NCBI RefSeq assembly: GCF_024498075.1
Contig: NZ_JANHOF010000011.1
Location: forward strand, 124,001-188,000
Source of the DNA: Paenibacillus mendelii
GTDB lineage: Bacteria > Bacillota > Bacilli > Paenibacillales > Paenibacillaceae
Direction of reading: 5' to 3'
Length of the DNA: 64,000 bases
Shown: positions 43,878 to 56,104 of the stretch, one piece after another
How the letters are laid out: every line of letters starts with the position of its first letter
Position numbering within the stretch: the first letter of the stretch is position 1
Translations under genes and position numbers: made by a program
The notes under the pieces: model-generated
Seen by the model: the letters and a program-made list of their open reading frames with translations, nothing else
Told to the model about the DNA's origin: nothing
Databases searched by the model: none

Positions 43878-46235
43878 TTAGTTGGATGCAACCTCCCAAA
43901 GCATTGCCGGTCCCGTAATCCCGCCTGTGCCCAATTCATCCAATATCGCATTGCCTACATCAACGACGACTAAATTGGACTCTCCGAATTCGATAGCGTT
44001 CGTTGCATCAAACTCCCATGGCGACGTTAACCCGCTGCCCTTTTTCACTAACGGCAGCTCCTGCCCGTTCATCCAAACCCTGGCCGTCTCGTCGATGCTG
44101 CTGAACCAAAGGTGGATCGGATTGCCGTTGTCGAAATTCTTGTCTACCTGTACTTCCGTCCGGTACCATGCGTGGCCTTTGTAATAGCGCAGTCCTTGGC
44201 TGGACCAGGTTTCGGAATGCGTCTTCAGCTTCATCCACGACTTCGTTCCCAAGCCGGGTTTCCACAAACCTAACAGATCTCCGTTATCGTGCGGGAACAG
44301 CATAACATTCCACTCGTCGGGCATTTGGGCGACTACCCGCTTTCCTCCGGTAACGCGCTGTTCTCCTTCCGTCACTAAATTCTTCCAAAAGATATCGGTA
44401 TACAGAAATGATGCCCACGGATTTAAAATGACAGGCGAATGGAATACGGCTTCATTCCGGAGCGCATAAATTCGGTCAAACTGCTCTTTGGCCTTCACAA
44501 AATCCAAGCGATTGATGTTATCCATCATGCCGAGGAAGTTGTCGCCGAAGCTGTAAGCAAGCCGCACCATCGCAACGCGTTTGCCGTATACCGGATCGTT
44601 CGATTTATTCGCTTCCTTCTCGGCCATGCTTAGCGTTTTCTCCATTTCCTTCCTGACCTTGTCCGTCAAAATGTGAGGGAAATCATAGATGTTTCCGACA
44701 AAGTAATCGGCGTTTGCAAAAGCCTGCTCAAGCGTTTCAAAATGCTCCCGCATCGACTCGGCCGCTGGACCGTACAAGTTCGTATAGTAATCGTCCAGCA
44801 AAGCCTCGACATCCAGATCCGGATTCCACATCATCTTGGCCGCCAGATAAAGCCCTGGACCATGATAGGCCCAAGCCGGCAAGTTTTCGGCGCGAATGCC
44901 GGCGATGCCGTTCTGCTTGTAATACTTAAACTCGCTGGACACCTGATCGACCATCGAAAAGGGAAGGCCCGGATCGGCAAGGTTATAGAGATACTGGTAA
45001 ATCTGCGGTTCAACCCCTAATTTCCGCCAGCCGTCGATTATCTCTTTTAGGTGACCGCGCTCCCAAGAAAGTGGATTGTCTATGGCATGGTAGCGGTCTA
45101 CCGTAATCGAAGCGATGACCGGGATGAGTCTGGGATGCGGTTTCCACCGAACCGGCGGTTGGTAGTAAGTGTCATAAGCGGTAAAGCCGATGCTGACATC
45201 CGAATATCCGGCCTGCTCAAGCTGCTCCAAAACAAGATTGATAAATTTCACGTACCGATCCGTTAACGACAAGGTGTCGTGCGTTGCATCCAAGTCATTC
45301 CCATCCCATTCAGGGTGAGGCTGAAGCACCTTTACAAGACCGTCGTTCGGTCCCATACTCAACACTTTAAGATTGGGATCTTGCTGCAATTTCTTTAGCG
45401 AGCTCTGTACGACACAGGCCAGAACGTCAGGCTTCGTGACGTCAAATTGATTCGTCGGTTGTCCGTTCTCGTTCGGCAGATACAAATCGGGCCGATCCTT
45501 TGCGCTGATGGTGCACGGAATGCCATGCGTTCCGTAAAACTTTTGATTCAGCCTCATATGCTCAACCCAAGGCTTGCCTTCATTCAAATTGACGCCGTTC
45601 GGAAGTCCGGGAGGTTTCTGATAGGCTTCGGTTGCTTGCATCGCCCTGACCGAAAAACCCGGGTGCTGAATCGTATCTTGCATTGGAAGCGCTATCGTTT
45701 TCTTCGACGGGATTACCGTGCCAATGTCTCCGGGCATGAACCATCGTACGCCAATTTGCTCAAGAAGCTCAAAGGCCGCGAATAACGTTCCTTGATCCGA
45801 GAGCCCATACAATTGGATGGAATCCGCCGCCGCTGCTAAACGGAAAGATGCGGGATCATCTCCGCCTTGACTGATGGTATTCAAGTCGATTTCGGGTGTT
45901 GCCCCTCCGATATAAATTTTCGTTCCGGTTGCCTCTTCCTCATTCGTTACAATGGGAAGCTCGGCCCCGGATATGCTTTTGATGTAATTCACCAGCTCCG
46001 TTGCCGCCTTCTTCTCCAATGCCGAAGCATATACCGTCGTCACAACGGTTGCTGAAGGGTTGCCGTCGCTCACAAGCATAACGCCTTGTTCTGCGCCATC
46101 TTGCCCATGCTTCGTTGTTGTCTCGTCCGCCAAGCTCTGGTTATTGGCGCTCGCCTGTCCAGCCGCCATAAGCAGCGGGGTTACGGCCAAAACAAAAATC
46201 AACAGCAAAACGAACCTTTTTCCTTTCAAAATCAA
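43878..46235 (-). CDS. Secreted DUF4838 glycoside-hydrolase-like protein
   Basis: 785 residues. TTG 46235 start with AAAGGAGG upstream; signal peptide (1-31). Residues about 50-165 resemble the GH20-type N-terminal domain ('LEKKAATELVNYIKSISGAE', 'GTLFAAFELLEQIGVRWFMP'), followed by the DUF4838 TIM-barrel-like region (about 200-600) with acidic residues in 'SMGPNDG' and 'IGFTAYDTYY', and a C-terminal galactose-binding-like beta domain ('LRYYKGHAWYRTEVQVDKNF', 'VWMNGQELP'). Family members sit in polysaccharide-use loci, but their reaction is not established. The neighbouring FAD protein and LplB-type permease are usual companions. Confidence 0.85.
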   Translation of the reverse strand: MILKGKRFVLLLIFVLAVTPLLMAAGQASANNQSLADETTTKHGQDGAEQGVMLVSDGNPSATVVTTVYASALEKKAATELVNYIKSISGAELPIVTNEEEATGTKIYIGGATPEIDLNTISQGGDDPASFRLAAAADSIQLYGLSDQGTLFAAFELLEQIGVRWFMPGDIGTVIPSKKTIALPMQDTIQHPGFSVRAMQATEAYQKPPGLPNGVNLNEGKPWVEHMRLNQKFYGTHGIPCTISAKDRPDLYLPNENGQPTNQFDVTKPDVLACVVQSSLKKLQQDPNLKVLSMGPNDGLVKVLQPHPEWDGNDLDATHDTLSLTDRYVKFINLVLEQLEQAGYSDVSIGFTAYDTYYQPPVRWKPHPRLIPVIASITVDRYHAIDNPLSWERGHLKEIIDGWRKLGVEPQIYQYLYNLADPGLPFSMVDQVSSEFKYYKQNGIAGIRAENLPAWAYHGPGLYLAAKMMWNPDLDVEALLDDYYTNLYGPAAESMREHFETLEQAFANADYFVGNIYDFPHILTDKVRKEMEKTLSMAEKEANKSNDPVYGKRVAMVRLAYSFGDNFLGMMDNINRLDFVKAKEQFDRIYALRNEAVFHSPVILNPWASFLYTDIFWKNLVTEGEQRVTGGKRVVAQMPDEWNVMLFPHDNGDLLGLWKPGLGTKSWMKLKTHSETWSSQGLRYYKGHAWYRTEVQVDKNFDNGNPIHLWFSSIDETARVWMNGQELPLVKKGSGLTSPWEFDATNAIEFGESNLVVVDVGNAILDELGTGGITGPAMLWEVASN

Positions 46236-46314
46236 ATTGATTCCTCCTTTTTTTGATGCCTCCCGGAATGGTCATTCCGGAAGGCTCGGCCTGATGGCCA
46301 GAATTTTTATTGTT

Positions 46315-46993
46315 TCACCCCCGATAAAGGGAGTGTGAACAATCATTCAACATTACTTCGATTTGTTCGAAGCCGATATCCAAAACGCTGCCGACCCGCA
46401 AAACCAAAAAAATGACGATCGTCGTAGTAATGCTGGGAAGCGAAATATACCATATTTTTTGCAGCCGGTTGGCCCCGTCGATCGTGGCCGATTCATAAAG
46501 GGACGGGTCCACGGACGTAAGCGCGGCCAGGTAAATAATCGTTCCCCATCCGAGCTCCTTCCATATTTCCGCGGAAACCAGTATTGTCCGAAAATATTCG
46601 GGCTTAAGCAGGAAATGAATCGGCTCTCCGCCGAAATCGACGACCAGCCGGATAACCCAGCCTGACGATGGGGACAGCGTGTTGATAATGATGCCGGCGA
46701 TAACGACCCACGATATGAAGTGCGGCAAATACAGCACCGTTTGGGCGACTCTTTTGAACAGCAGATTCCGAATTTCGTTCAGCAGGATAGCCAGCAAGAT
46801 CGGTGCGGGAAATCCGACAGGACTTGATAGAAGCTTATAATTAACGAATTTCGTAAAATCGTGAAGAAATCGTCCGACTGGAAAAGATAGCGGAAATTTT
46901 CGAAACCAACCCATTCGCTTCCCCATATGCCTTCAGCAAATTAAAATCCTGGAACGCAATGACGATGCCTCCGAGAGCGCATCGCAAGCCAGG
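46315..46993 (-). pseudogene. Broken LplB-type sugar ABC permease
   Basis: Pieces of one permease appear in three frames: 'GGIVIAFQDFNLLKAYG' (about 46900-46970), 'SEWVGFENFRYLFQSDDFFT' (next frame) and 'GFPAPILLAILLNEIRN...GWGTIIYLAALTSVDPSLYES' (46320-46840). Two one-base losses join them. The N-terminus is cut at the FAD-gene stop (about 45 residues missing) and the C-terminus is cut after 'VLDIGFEQIEVML' (about 40-50 residues missing). The last bases, in another frame, read 'LPLSGVKQ', like the end of an LplC-type permease, so an internal deletion may have fused two permease genes (inference). Confidence 0.85.
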
Positions 46994-48807
46994 TTACTCG
47001 CAAACGATTTCGACCACTCGCACATGGTCCAACCCGTTCGTAGAGATGATCTCCAGACGGAGCGTCTTCAGATTTTTCAGCGTTGCCGGCAGATGAATCA
47101 TTCGTTGATAATTGTCCTTGATATGTGCGATTTCCGTCCTCCCTTGTTCACCATGCGCAATCAGCTTAAACTCCTTCAGCGTTTCGGCTTGCGGCCGCCC
47201 CCACTGCATATGATTCTGAAGCACGTCCAAATGACATAGCATCAATAAACGGTGAAGCCCGGTATCCAGTACGATCGTAATCCGGGAAACCGATACCGGC
47301 TCCTCCCACTCCAGCTCCAGCCAAGGACTGCCGTCTCCCGGCTCCGTCATCCAGCGATGCGTGCCGGCTGACGTAAGGTCGGGACGTACCCCCTTCTCCC
47401 CATGGACCGCGCGAGTATGCCCGTCCACAACATTTCTACATTTTCCTTGCTTTTGCTCGGACGATGCGGAAATCCTGGCAAGCTTCGCGAGATTTCCTTC
47501 CAGCTTCATGCCGGGCAAAAAAACCCCCTGCCGAAGCAATTGCTGCTGAGCCTCCTTAACGACGCCGCTTTCGCGCCACGCTTGTTCCAGCGGAAGCTTG
47601 CGCTTCACCGCCGTTGCCGCGAACGTTCCAAGCCCTTCCCCCATGACCGCGCAAGTCGCCATGACCCTAGTGCTGGAGAACGCGATATGGGTAGCCGATA
47701 AATTGCGGCCTGCGAACATCAGATTCGAAATGTTCCCGCTAATCATCGAACGCAGCGGAATGCCGTAAAGATAAGGCGTAAACGGCTGATTGCACGGCTC
47801 CTCGTCTTTCGCATCGATGCCTTGAGGAGGATGGGTATCCATCGACCAGCCGCCGTAAGCGATTACATCATCAAAATCGACGGCCTGCTGAATATCGTTT
47901 TGGGTCAGTACGTGCTCGCCGATAAATCGTCTGGACTCTCTTTTGCCCGGAAGGAAGCCGAACCAGTCCAACGCCCAATTTTCGGAATCGGGGTGATTGC
48001 CGCTATTTTTGATGTGATCCCACACCCCCAGCATGATCGCAAGCAGCTCGTCACGGATATGTTCGTTATCCTTAATCGTATCCAGCGTGCCGCCGAACTC
48101 CACCCACCAATAGCCGAACTCCCAGGCGTCGTGGTTTCTAAACTTCAAATCTTCCTCCGTAAACTTGCGGGCCCATTTCGGCGGGGTAAACGGCATCGGG
48201 CGGCCCATATCCTTCGATGTAAACAAAAGGGAGGATCCGAGACGAAAAGCGTCCCTGTTCAGGCTCGCGCCGGACTCGTTAAACTCATGGGTCGCTTCGC
48301 GGCCTGTCGTAAAAGCGGCCCCCGCTTCAAATCCCAGTCTGCCGTCGCCCGTACAATCCACAAAAATGTCAGCACGAATCGTAAAGCTTTCCTCCGTACT
48401 TTCTCTCACCGCATAAGCGGAACGAATACATGAGCCCTCGACATCGGCTTCGACAACCGTCGTGTTCAGAAGCAGCGTCAAATTCGGTTCAGCGCGGCAC
48501 TTTTCATATAAGATCAAGTCCAGCATGCTCGCGCTCCGCTGCGGATTTCTGACCGAGCATTCGAGCACGATTTCTTCGATTATGCCGCTTTCTCTGCGCT
48601 CCGTCTCCAATTCCTTCCCGATTGTGGATGAGCCAGATATATTCATGCGAATCTCCGACGATGCGTTTCCGCCAAGAACGGAACGGTCCTGGCATAAAAT
48701 GACCCGGGCTCCGTTGCGAGCCGCAGCCAATGCGCCACCCCCGTCATCCCTCCGCCGGCGATCAAAATGTCCGTGTCCAACATTTTCGTATCAGTCTTCC
48801 CCATCAT
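46994..48807 (-). pseudogene. FAD-dependent oxidoreductase with one-base frameshift near N-terminus
   Basis: The dinucleotide-binding loop '[15 protein letters not shown]' is read from ATG 48807 (AGAGGAG upstream), but the continuation '[16 protein letters not shown]' and all the rest lie in the neighbouring frame; one missing base near 48740, in a G-rich run, accounts for this. Corrected length is about 603 residues. The protein matches the FAD_oxidored family ([21 protein letters not shown], '[20 protein letters not shown]'), plus a C-terminal beta domain of about 160 residues with a galactose-binding look. Such enzymes accompany DUF4838 genes. Either a pseudogene or a sequence error. Confidence 0.85.
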
Positions 48808-48930
48808 CCATTGACTCCTCTGCATTCTATGATATCTTTAATTACATATTACGATCTTACATTTGCGTATTAGAATTCATAAAATTTCTTTTTCATATCC
48901 AAAATTTCACGTCGGACGAGGTGAAGCGAG

Positions 48931-49725
48931 ATGCCTGCAGGTTTGCCCGAATTCGTCTATCATATGTACTGGCTCAAAAAAAATAAATTTCTATTAGAGA
49001 AGGATATCTACGTGACTTGGGTTCTTTTTGCGGTGGAGGAAGGGACATTCGAGTACCAAATTGGAGAAAATTACGGAGTGGCCGAGTTCGGAGACGTGGT
49101 AGTGTGCCCGCCCCAGATCGCTTTTCATCGAAACGTGCTGACGCCCTTAAGCTTTCATTCCATTACGTTCCTCCTCCCCGAAGGAGAACCGCAAAAGCTT
49201 CAGCCCCTTCTAGCGCAGCGGAAAATAAGGCTGCCGCAGATCAGGCGATTGTCCGAAAACTACAGCTGCTTAAGGCAGGCGGATCAGCAAATGTCCTATA
49301 GCCTCGATAATCAAAGGCTGAAGCAGCACTATTTGGCGGACATTTGGCTGATGATTGCGCAGCAGGCGATGGAATCCCCCGATACCGAACCTTTACTGGA
49401 GCATGACGAACTCATTCGCGATGTCGCGATATATTTGAATCACCATGCCCATGAAACGATCGAAATCCGGGATGTCGCGCAGCGCTTCGGCATGACACCC
49501 GTGCAGCTTATCCGCAGATTCAAAAACGCCTACGGCGTCAACCCTCTGCAATATCTAACGTCGATTCGAGTAAAACAGGCATGCAGGCTGTTGCTGGTAA
49601 CGGAGTGGACGCTCGATGTCATAGCGGGAAGATGCGGCTACGAGAACGGCTTCTATCTCAGCCGGGTGTTCCGCAAGGTAATGGGCGTGAGCCCGTCCGA
49701 ATTCCGCAAGCAAAACCGGTATTAG
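48931..49725 (+). CDS. AraC-family transcriptional regulator
   Basis: 264 residues: N-terminal cupin-like sugar-binding half ('EEGTFEYQIGENYGVAEFGD') and C-terminal double helix-turn-helix ('ETIEIRDVAQRFGMTPVQLI', 'TLDVIAGRCGYENGFYLSRV') ending with 'GVSPSEFRKQ'. Divergent from the FAD/permease/DUF4838 cluster, so it probably controls that cluster in response to a sugar. ATG 48931 with GAGGTG upstream. Confidence 0.92.
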   Translation: MPAGLPEFVYHMYWLKKNKFLLEKDIYVTWVLFAVEEGTFEYQIGENYGVAEFGDVVVCPPQIAFHRNVLTPLSFHSITFLLPEGEPQKLQPLLAQRKIRLPQIRRLSENYSCLRQADQQMSYSLDNQRLKQHYLADIWLMIAQQAMESPDTEPLLEHDELIRDVAIYLNHHAHETIEIRDVAQRFGMTPVQLIRRFKNAYGVNPLQYLTSIRVKQACRLLLVTEWTLDVIAGRCGYENGFYLSRVFRKVMGVSPSEFRKQNRY

Positions 49726-49739
49726 CGGCGAAAGCGGCA

Positions 49740-50118
49740 ACAGTTTAACCTTATCGTTCCCATTAGCAGTGAACTGACGGTAATGGGATCATGTCCTTGT
49801 CTTAATCGGGAATGAGATAAAGTTCTGTCATCGCCAATTCACAAGAGCTTAATGAACAATGAACCAAACATAAAAAACATCGCCAGCAATATGGGCGATG
49901 TTTTTTACAACCGTTTATGATCAGATCGTCAGCTTTTCTTGTCATCATGTGGCAAAGGCGATTTTTTTAGCTTAGAGACATCATCCTCCTTATTTAACTT
50001 CAATTACCAGTTATAGGTATTTTCAGCTAATGGCATATTCTCCGTCTATATCACAGGTCCCAATAATGGACAGATATTTCCATATCGGTGCAATCTCCCC
50101 GCTTCCGTGGGGGCAGTA
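49740..50118. other. Intergenic with terminator at 49872-49906
   Basis: No coding frame is convincing. The only clear element is the stem AAAACATCGCC/GGGCGATGTTTT near 49874-49904, flanked by A and T runs on both sides, which can stop transcription in both directions and ends the AraC transcript. Confidence 0.6.
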
Positions 50119-50536
50119 TCAACGCTGCTGCCCCGCCATAAACTGCCGCACTACATCCGTCGTTGGCGCTCCCTTGACGCCTCCTATCCGCAGAGTCGCC
50201 ATTGCGCCGCAAGCCGACCCGAAACGGAGACACTCCTCGGCCGACACTCCGTGCAAGGTTGTATACAGAAATCCGGCATTGAAGGAATCTCCCGCGCCTG
50301 TCATATCAATCGGCGCTACGTGTAACGCTTCCGCATGAATCCATGTCCCCGAAGGCTCCAACAAAGACGCCCCTCGCTCCCGCGCTTCAAAGCCATAAGC
50401 CCCCGCTTCTCAGGAATGGCTTTCGTCATCCCAACAGGGTCTGGGGACCCGAAAATGTGCTCGGCCTCTGTCTGGCTCGGCACGAAATAATCGGTAAAAT
50501 GACGGATCCATACATGACACCAAGTATTTAAAGCCA

Positions 50537-50537
<1 letters not shown>
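50119..50537 (-). pseudogene. PfkB-family sugar kinase remnant
   Basis: C-terminal half of a ribokinase-type kinase: 'FTDYFVPSQTEAEHIFG' in one frame, then after a one-base loss near 50375, 'ASLLEPSGTWIHAEA' and the catalytic signature 'DMTGAGDSFNAGFL'. About 170-200 N-terminal residues are missing; the remaining part begins exactly where the neighbouring 871-residue gene ends, so an insertion or rearrangement brought that gene here. It ends 'FMAGQQR'. Confidence 0.85.
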
Positions 50538-53152
<2,615 letters not shown>

Positions 53153-53187
53153 TCAATATCTCTCCTAACCATTAATTTAGAAAACAT

Positions 53188-53216
53188 TTGACAAGAGTTT
53201 TCCGGCATGGTACAAT
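53188..53216 (+). promoter_or_regulatory. Strong promoter with palindrome on the -10
   Basis: Plus strand TTGACA (53188-53193), 17-bp spacer, TACAAT (53211-53216). A perfect 15-bp palindrome TACAATTAAATTGTA (53211-53225) covers the -10 and start site. It points away from the 871-residue gene and into the short region ending at the terminator at 53304. Confidence 0.75.
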
Positions 53217-53222
53217 TAAATT

Positions 53223-53336
53223 GTAAGATGAAACGATTGTGTTCATGTGACTGTTTGGAGTCGTAATCCGATTATATCATCGTGTCTGTTTATATGCAAT
53301 ATAAAGAACCTGATTAAACTACTCAGGTTCTTTTTT
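53223..53336 (+). ncRNA. Candidate small RNA of about 115 nt
   Basis: Bounded by the strong promoter at 53188-53216 and a textbook terminator at 53304-53336 on the same strand. No plus-strand gene lies between and no ribosome site with an open frame of useful length was seen inside. Function unknown. It could also be the leftover leader of a lost gene. Confidence 0.45.
53304..53336. terminator. Rho-independent terminator (works on plus strand)
   Basis: Perfect 10-bp stem AAGAACCTGA (53304-53313) with TCAGGTTCTT (53323-53332), 9-base loop, T-run to 53336. On the minus strand the stem is followed by TATATT, so it may also end the broken gene at 53340-53690. Confidence 0.85.
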
Positions 53337-53339
53337 GAT

Positions 53340-53690
53340 TTCCCGCTATCATTAGTCACATCAAAAACCATGGTTCCGGTTTGTTCTAATATCTCGGATA
53401 TGCTCACTCCCGTTTTGAACATGAAACGGATTACTACTTCATCCGTAACCGCCATCCCTTGGTATCCCCTGCTTGTAGCGATAATCCCAGTCCCCAATAA
53501 TCTGTATAATATCATTGCAACAACTAAATAATGCTTCCCAAAAAACAGTTCTGTCTGCGAAAGGCGATATCAAAAATGGATACATAACCGTTCCATTGTT
53601 GATAATTGCGCCGCCAATCCTTTCATCATCACACATGATCCAATCACTAAATTTGGTATCATTGAGCCGGTAGTTCCAGTCGTACCACAT
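53340..53690 (-). pseudogene. Small frameshifted gene, family uncertain
   Basis: One minus-strand frame from ATG 53690 gives 'MWYDWNYRLNDTKFSDWIMC', 'GGAIINNGTVMYPFLISPFA' and stops at 53439. The other frame continues with 'VTDEVVIRFMFKTGVSISEI' and 'TGTMVFDVTNDSGK'. The two may be parts of one small protein of about 115 residues, perhaps N-acetyltransferase-like at the start, but the family is not certain. It lies just after the ligase-like gene (4 bp gap). Confidence 0.4.
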
Positions 53691-53694
53691 TATT

Positions 53695-54663
53695 TTATGT
53701 ATCCAATTTTATCTTACTTGCTCTTAACAAAAATTCTTTAATATGGTTAAGTGATATTCCACTATGAAACCTTCTAATTTCAAATAATGGATATTCTTCA
53801 ATATGTTTTACTTTAGCTAAATAAGTTCGGTTGCCTTTGTCTTGTTCATCTAAATAAAGATTATATTTATCAACTTTCTCTTGAACATCGCTCTCCATTA
53901 TTTCTTTAATACTTCTTTCATAGAAGATACTTGTCCTATCCGCCCATGATATTAGTTCGCTTCTGGGTGTTGTTGAACACCTGATTTCATCTGTACCTTT
54001 ATAATAAAAGGTACAGTCATTTATATCGTATTCAGACAAAAACAGAAGGGTTAATAAGCTCCAGAAGTATTCTGCCTCATGCTTAATATCCCATTTTGAA
54101 CAATACTTAGGATGTAGTGTAACATGAGTAGAAATAAACCCCGCATATAGTAAATTTAAATCTTTAATTTTCTTAAAGGAATTGGGAATTTGATCCTTAC
54201 TTCCTAGAAAAGTAACTACTTCATTTGTAAGTATTATTTGTTTAATATCAGTGATTTTTTCTTTTTTGAAGTTAATGAACGTATCTGTCGAAGAACTATA
54301 TTTATCTGTTAATAAAATCTCTCCTTTTAGATTTGTGTTTTTAACTTTGAAGTCAATCAATAAATAACGTATAACTTCCTCAAATACTTGAAAACCTTCT
54401 AAAATTTCATCAAAATCATCTAAGGTGTAGGGAGGAGACGCGACTTCTATCAAGGCATTGGAATACTCAGGATGTATCTCCCAACCTTTGGTAAACAGTT
54501 CATTCACTTTTTTTACTATATTTTCATGAACGTCCGCCATAGACTTTATATTATTTACGATCTGTTGTGATGCTAATAAGTAACTTATGAAGTCACGTTC
54601 CTTATAAATTATTGCATATTCCTTTTCGATTCCAAACTCAAACTTGTTTGAATCAATTTTCAT
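53695..54663 (-). CDS. Orphan carboxylate-amine-ligase-like protein (glutamate-cysteine ligase fold?)
   Basis: 322 residues, markedly AT-rich. No exact family is recognised. Features resembling the GCS2/carboxylate-amine ligase fold: early 'FGIEKEYAII' (compare the 'FGxExE' that binds metal and nucleotide), 'ALIEVASPPYTLDDFDE' (compare the E-x-x-S/T-P-P segment), 'STHVTLHP' and a late 'FEIRRFHSG'. Such enzymes join an amino group to a carboxylate using ATP. It stands with only a broken gene and IS-like repeats beside it and no peptide substrate gene was found. Start ATG 54663 (GGGGGGAA upstream). Confidence 0.55.
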   Translation of the reverse strand: MKIDSNKFEFGIEKEYAIIYKERDFISYLLASQQIVNNIKSMADVHENIVKKVNELFTKGWEIHPEYSNALIEVASPPYTLDDFDEILEGFQVFEEVIRYLLIDFKVKNTNLKGEILLTDKYSSSTDTFINFKKEKITDIKQIILTNEVVTFLGSKDQIPNSFKKIKDLNLLYAGFISTHVTLHPKYCSKWDIKHEAEYFWSLLTLLFLSEYDINDCTFYYKGTDEIRCSTTPRSELISWADRTSIFYERSIKEIMESDVQEKVDKYNLYLDEQDKGNRTYLAKVKHIEEYPLFEIRRFHSGISLNHIKEFLLRASKIKLDT

Positions 54664-54738
54664 TGTTGTTCCCCCCAGTTTATTGTTTTTAAGTGTCCGT
54701 TAGCTTAATCCCCCTTCCCCCACTCTGGTTGATGCCGT

Positions 54739-54871
54739 CGGGAATGGGACAATGTTCTTGTCACAAAACGGGAATGGGACAAAGTTCTTGACACCAAGTG
54801 ATGACAAGAACTTGATCCCATAATAAGAAAAAGCCGCTAATTAAGCGGCTTGTTATGCGACAAAGTTCTTG
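54739..54871. repeat. IS-like end repeats
   Basis: GGGAATGGGACAA(T/A)GTTCTTG occurs at 54741-54760 and 54771-54790 (30 bp apart); the same core is inverted at 54805-54820 (CAAGAACTTGATCCCA) and appears again as GACAAAGTTCTTG at 54859-54871. Repeated 20-bp subterminal motifs of this kind are typical of IS21-type ends, but no transposase gene is here. Probably a scar of an insertion. Confidence 0.5.
54831..54851 (-). terminator. Terminator of enolase-superfamily gene
   Basis: Stem AAGCCGCT/AGCGGCTT with a 5-base loop; the minus strand continues TTTCTTATT. Located 81 bases past the stop at 54932, within the IS-like repeats. Confidence 0.7.
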
Positions 54872-54931
54872 GCTTCCGAAACTTTTCTCAAACAATCAAG
54901 CAATGAGGCAATCGTTCAATTCTCTGGCTTA

Positions 54932-56092
54932 TTATCGGCTTATCCGGGACCAGCCGGATCGCTTTATAAGGTTTGTTACAAGTTCATCGTCGAAGACGAT
55001 TCCGAAACCCGGCGTGGCTGGAATATGAATCTCTCCGTTTTCGATTCGATACCCAGATACATCCATTCCTTCAATTGTAATGTCGTCGTATTCCACAAAT
55101 TCGAAGTTCCGCACCGCGGCTGACAAATGTCCCGACGCGTAAATGCCATAAGCATTGCCGTAACAATGAGGCGCAGACCGCAAACCATGCGCATCCAACT
55201 TCTCGCCTAATTCCAACCAATGCGTGAAGCCGGGCCAGATGATATCGTACTGCAGCACATCGACACGGCCGCGAGTCGCCCACTCAATAAGATGCGGTGA
55301 GGCAAGCCCTTCCCCATCCGCGATAAGCACATTCTGCCCACGCTGCCGGAGCCATTCCTTCAGGTCCTCGTACAAGGCTTCATCCTCATGGAACGCTTCT
55401 TCCAGCCAATAGAGATTCACATCCGCCAAAGCCGCCAAGACCTCTTTGGTTAAGTTCAAATTATATGCATTATTCGCATCGATCATGATCTTGCCTGTGG
55501 GACCTGCTACTTCCGAGATCCCACGTACGATCGCGATATCTCGTTTCGTCCCTTCCCAGAGTGGCATATGGCGTCCGCCTCGGCCAACCTTAATCTTAAA
55601 ATGACGCTGGCCCTTCGCGTAACCTTGTATCGCTTCTTCTTGCATCAACGCGACCGCGGTTCTCTCATCGGGCAAATGTAAATCGTCGAAGTATAGAGAG
55701 GTATCATAGCAGGGGACAACCAATGGGACTCCCCTTTCCATGTGGGCACCCGACACCAAGTCATACACTGGTATGCCTTGTCTCTGCCCTAACCAATCGA
55801 AAATTGGATATTCCAATTGCAAACGATATGCTCCGCGCAGTCTGCCCCGGTCGTCGAATAAGTCAAGCAATCGGCGGCCTATTAGGTTTTCGGCCCATTC
55901 CGGCGTCATATGAATCGAGCTGCCGTAACCCGTTTGCCCATCGATCGTAATTCTGGCGATATCCACTGTGCAGCTTTTGCCATGAATGCCGATACGGCCA
56001 TTGGCCCCTGCGCTTCTGGCTCGTTCTCCCGTTAACTTGGCGAATTCAATTTTTTCCACTTTCCAATCAGATTGTATACCTGTAATGTTCAT
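54932..56092 (-). CDS. Enolase-superfamily (mandelate racemase/muconate-lactonizing) enzyme
   Basis: 386 residues from ATG 56092 (GGAGGATCCT upstream). Barrel features: 'FKIKVGRGGRHM' lysine region, 'IMIDANNAYNL' (first metal Asp), 'WLEEAFHED' (second metal Glu), 'LIADGEG' (third), and 'APHCYGNAYGIYASGH' with a late His. Sugar-acid dehydratase or racemase; not the same subgroup as the DgoD-like gene at 27985. It stands alone with its own terminator, so its substrate cannot be read from neighbours. Confidence 0.85.
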   Translation of the reverse strand: MNITGIQSDWKVEKIEFAKLTGERARSAGANGRIGIHGKSCTVDIARITIDGQTGYGSSIHMTPEWAENLIGRRLLDLFDDRGRLRGAYRLQLEYPIFDWLGQRQGIPVYDLVSGAHMERGVPLVVPCYDTSLYFDDLHLPDERTAVALMQEEAIQGYAKGQRHFKIKVGRGGRHMPLWEGTKRDIAIVRGISEVAGPTGKIMIDANNAYNLNLTKEVLAALADVNLYWLEEAFHEDEALYEDLKEWLRQRGQNVLIADGEGLASPHLIEWATRGRVDVLQYDIIWPGFTHWLELGEKLDAHGLRSAPHCYGNAYGIYASGHLSAAVRNFEFVEYDDITIEGMDVSGYRIENGEIHIPATPGFGIVFDDELVTNLIKRSGWSRISR

Positions 56093-56104
56093 AGGATCCT
56101 CCAT

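Noticed and set aside
53247..53531. Plus-strand protein after the promoter at 53188
   Set aside because: It would have to read through a strong terminator, lacks a ribosome site, and opposes a better minus-strand frame.
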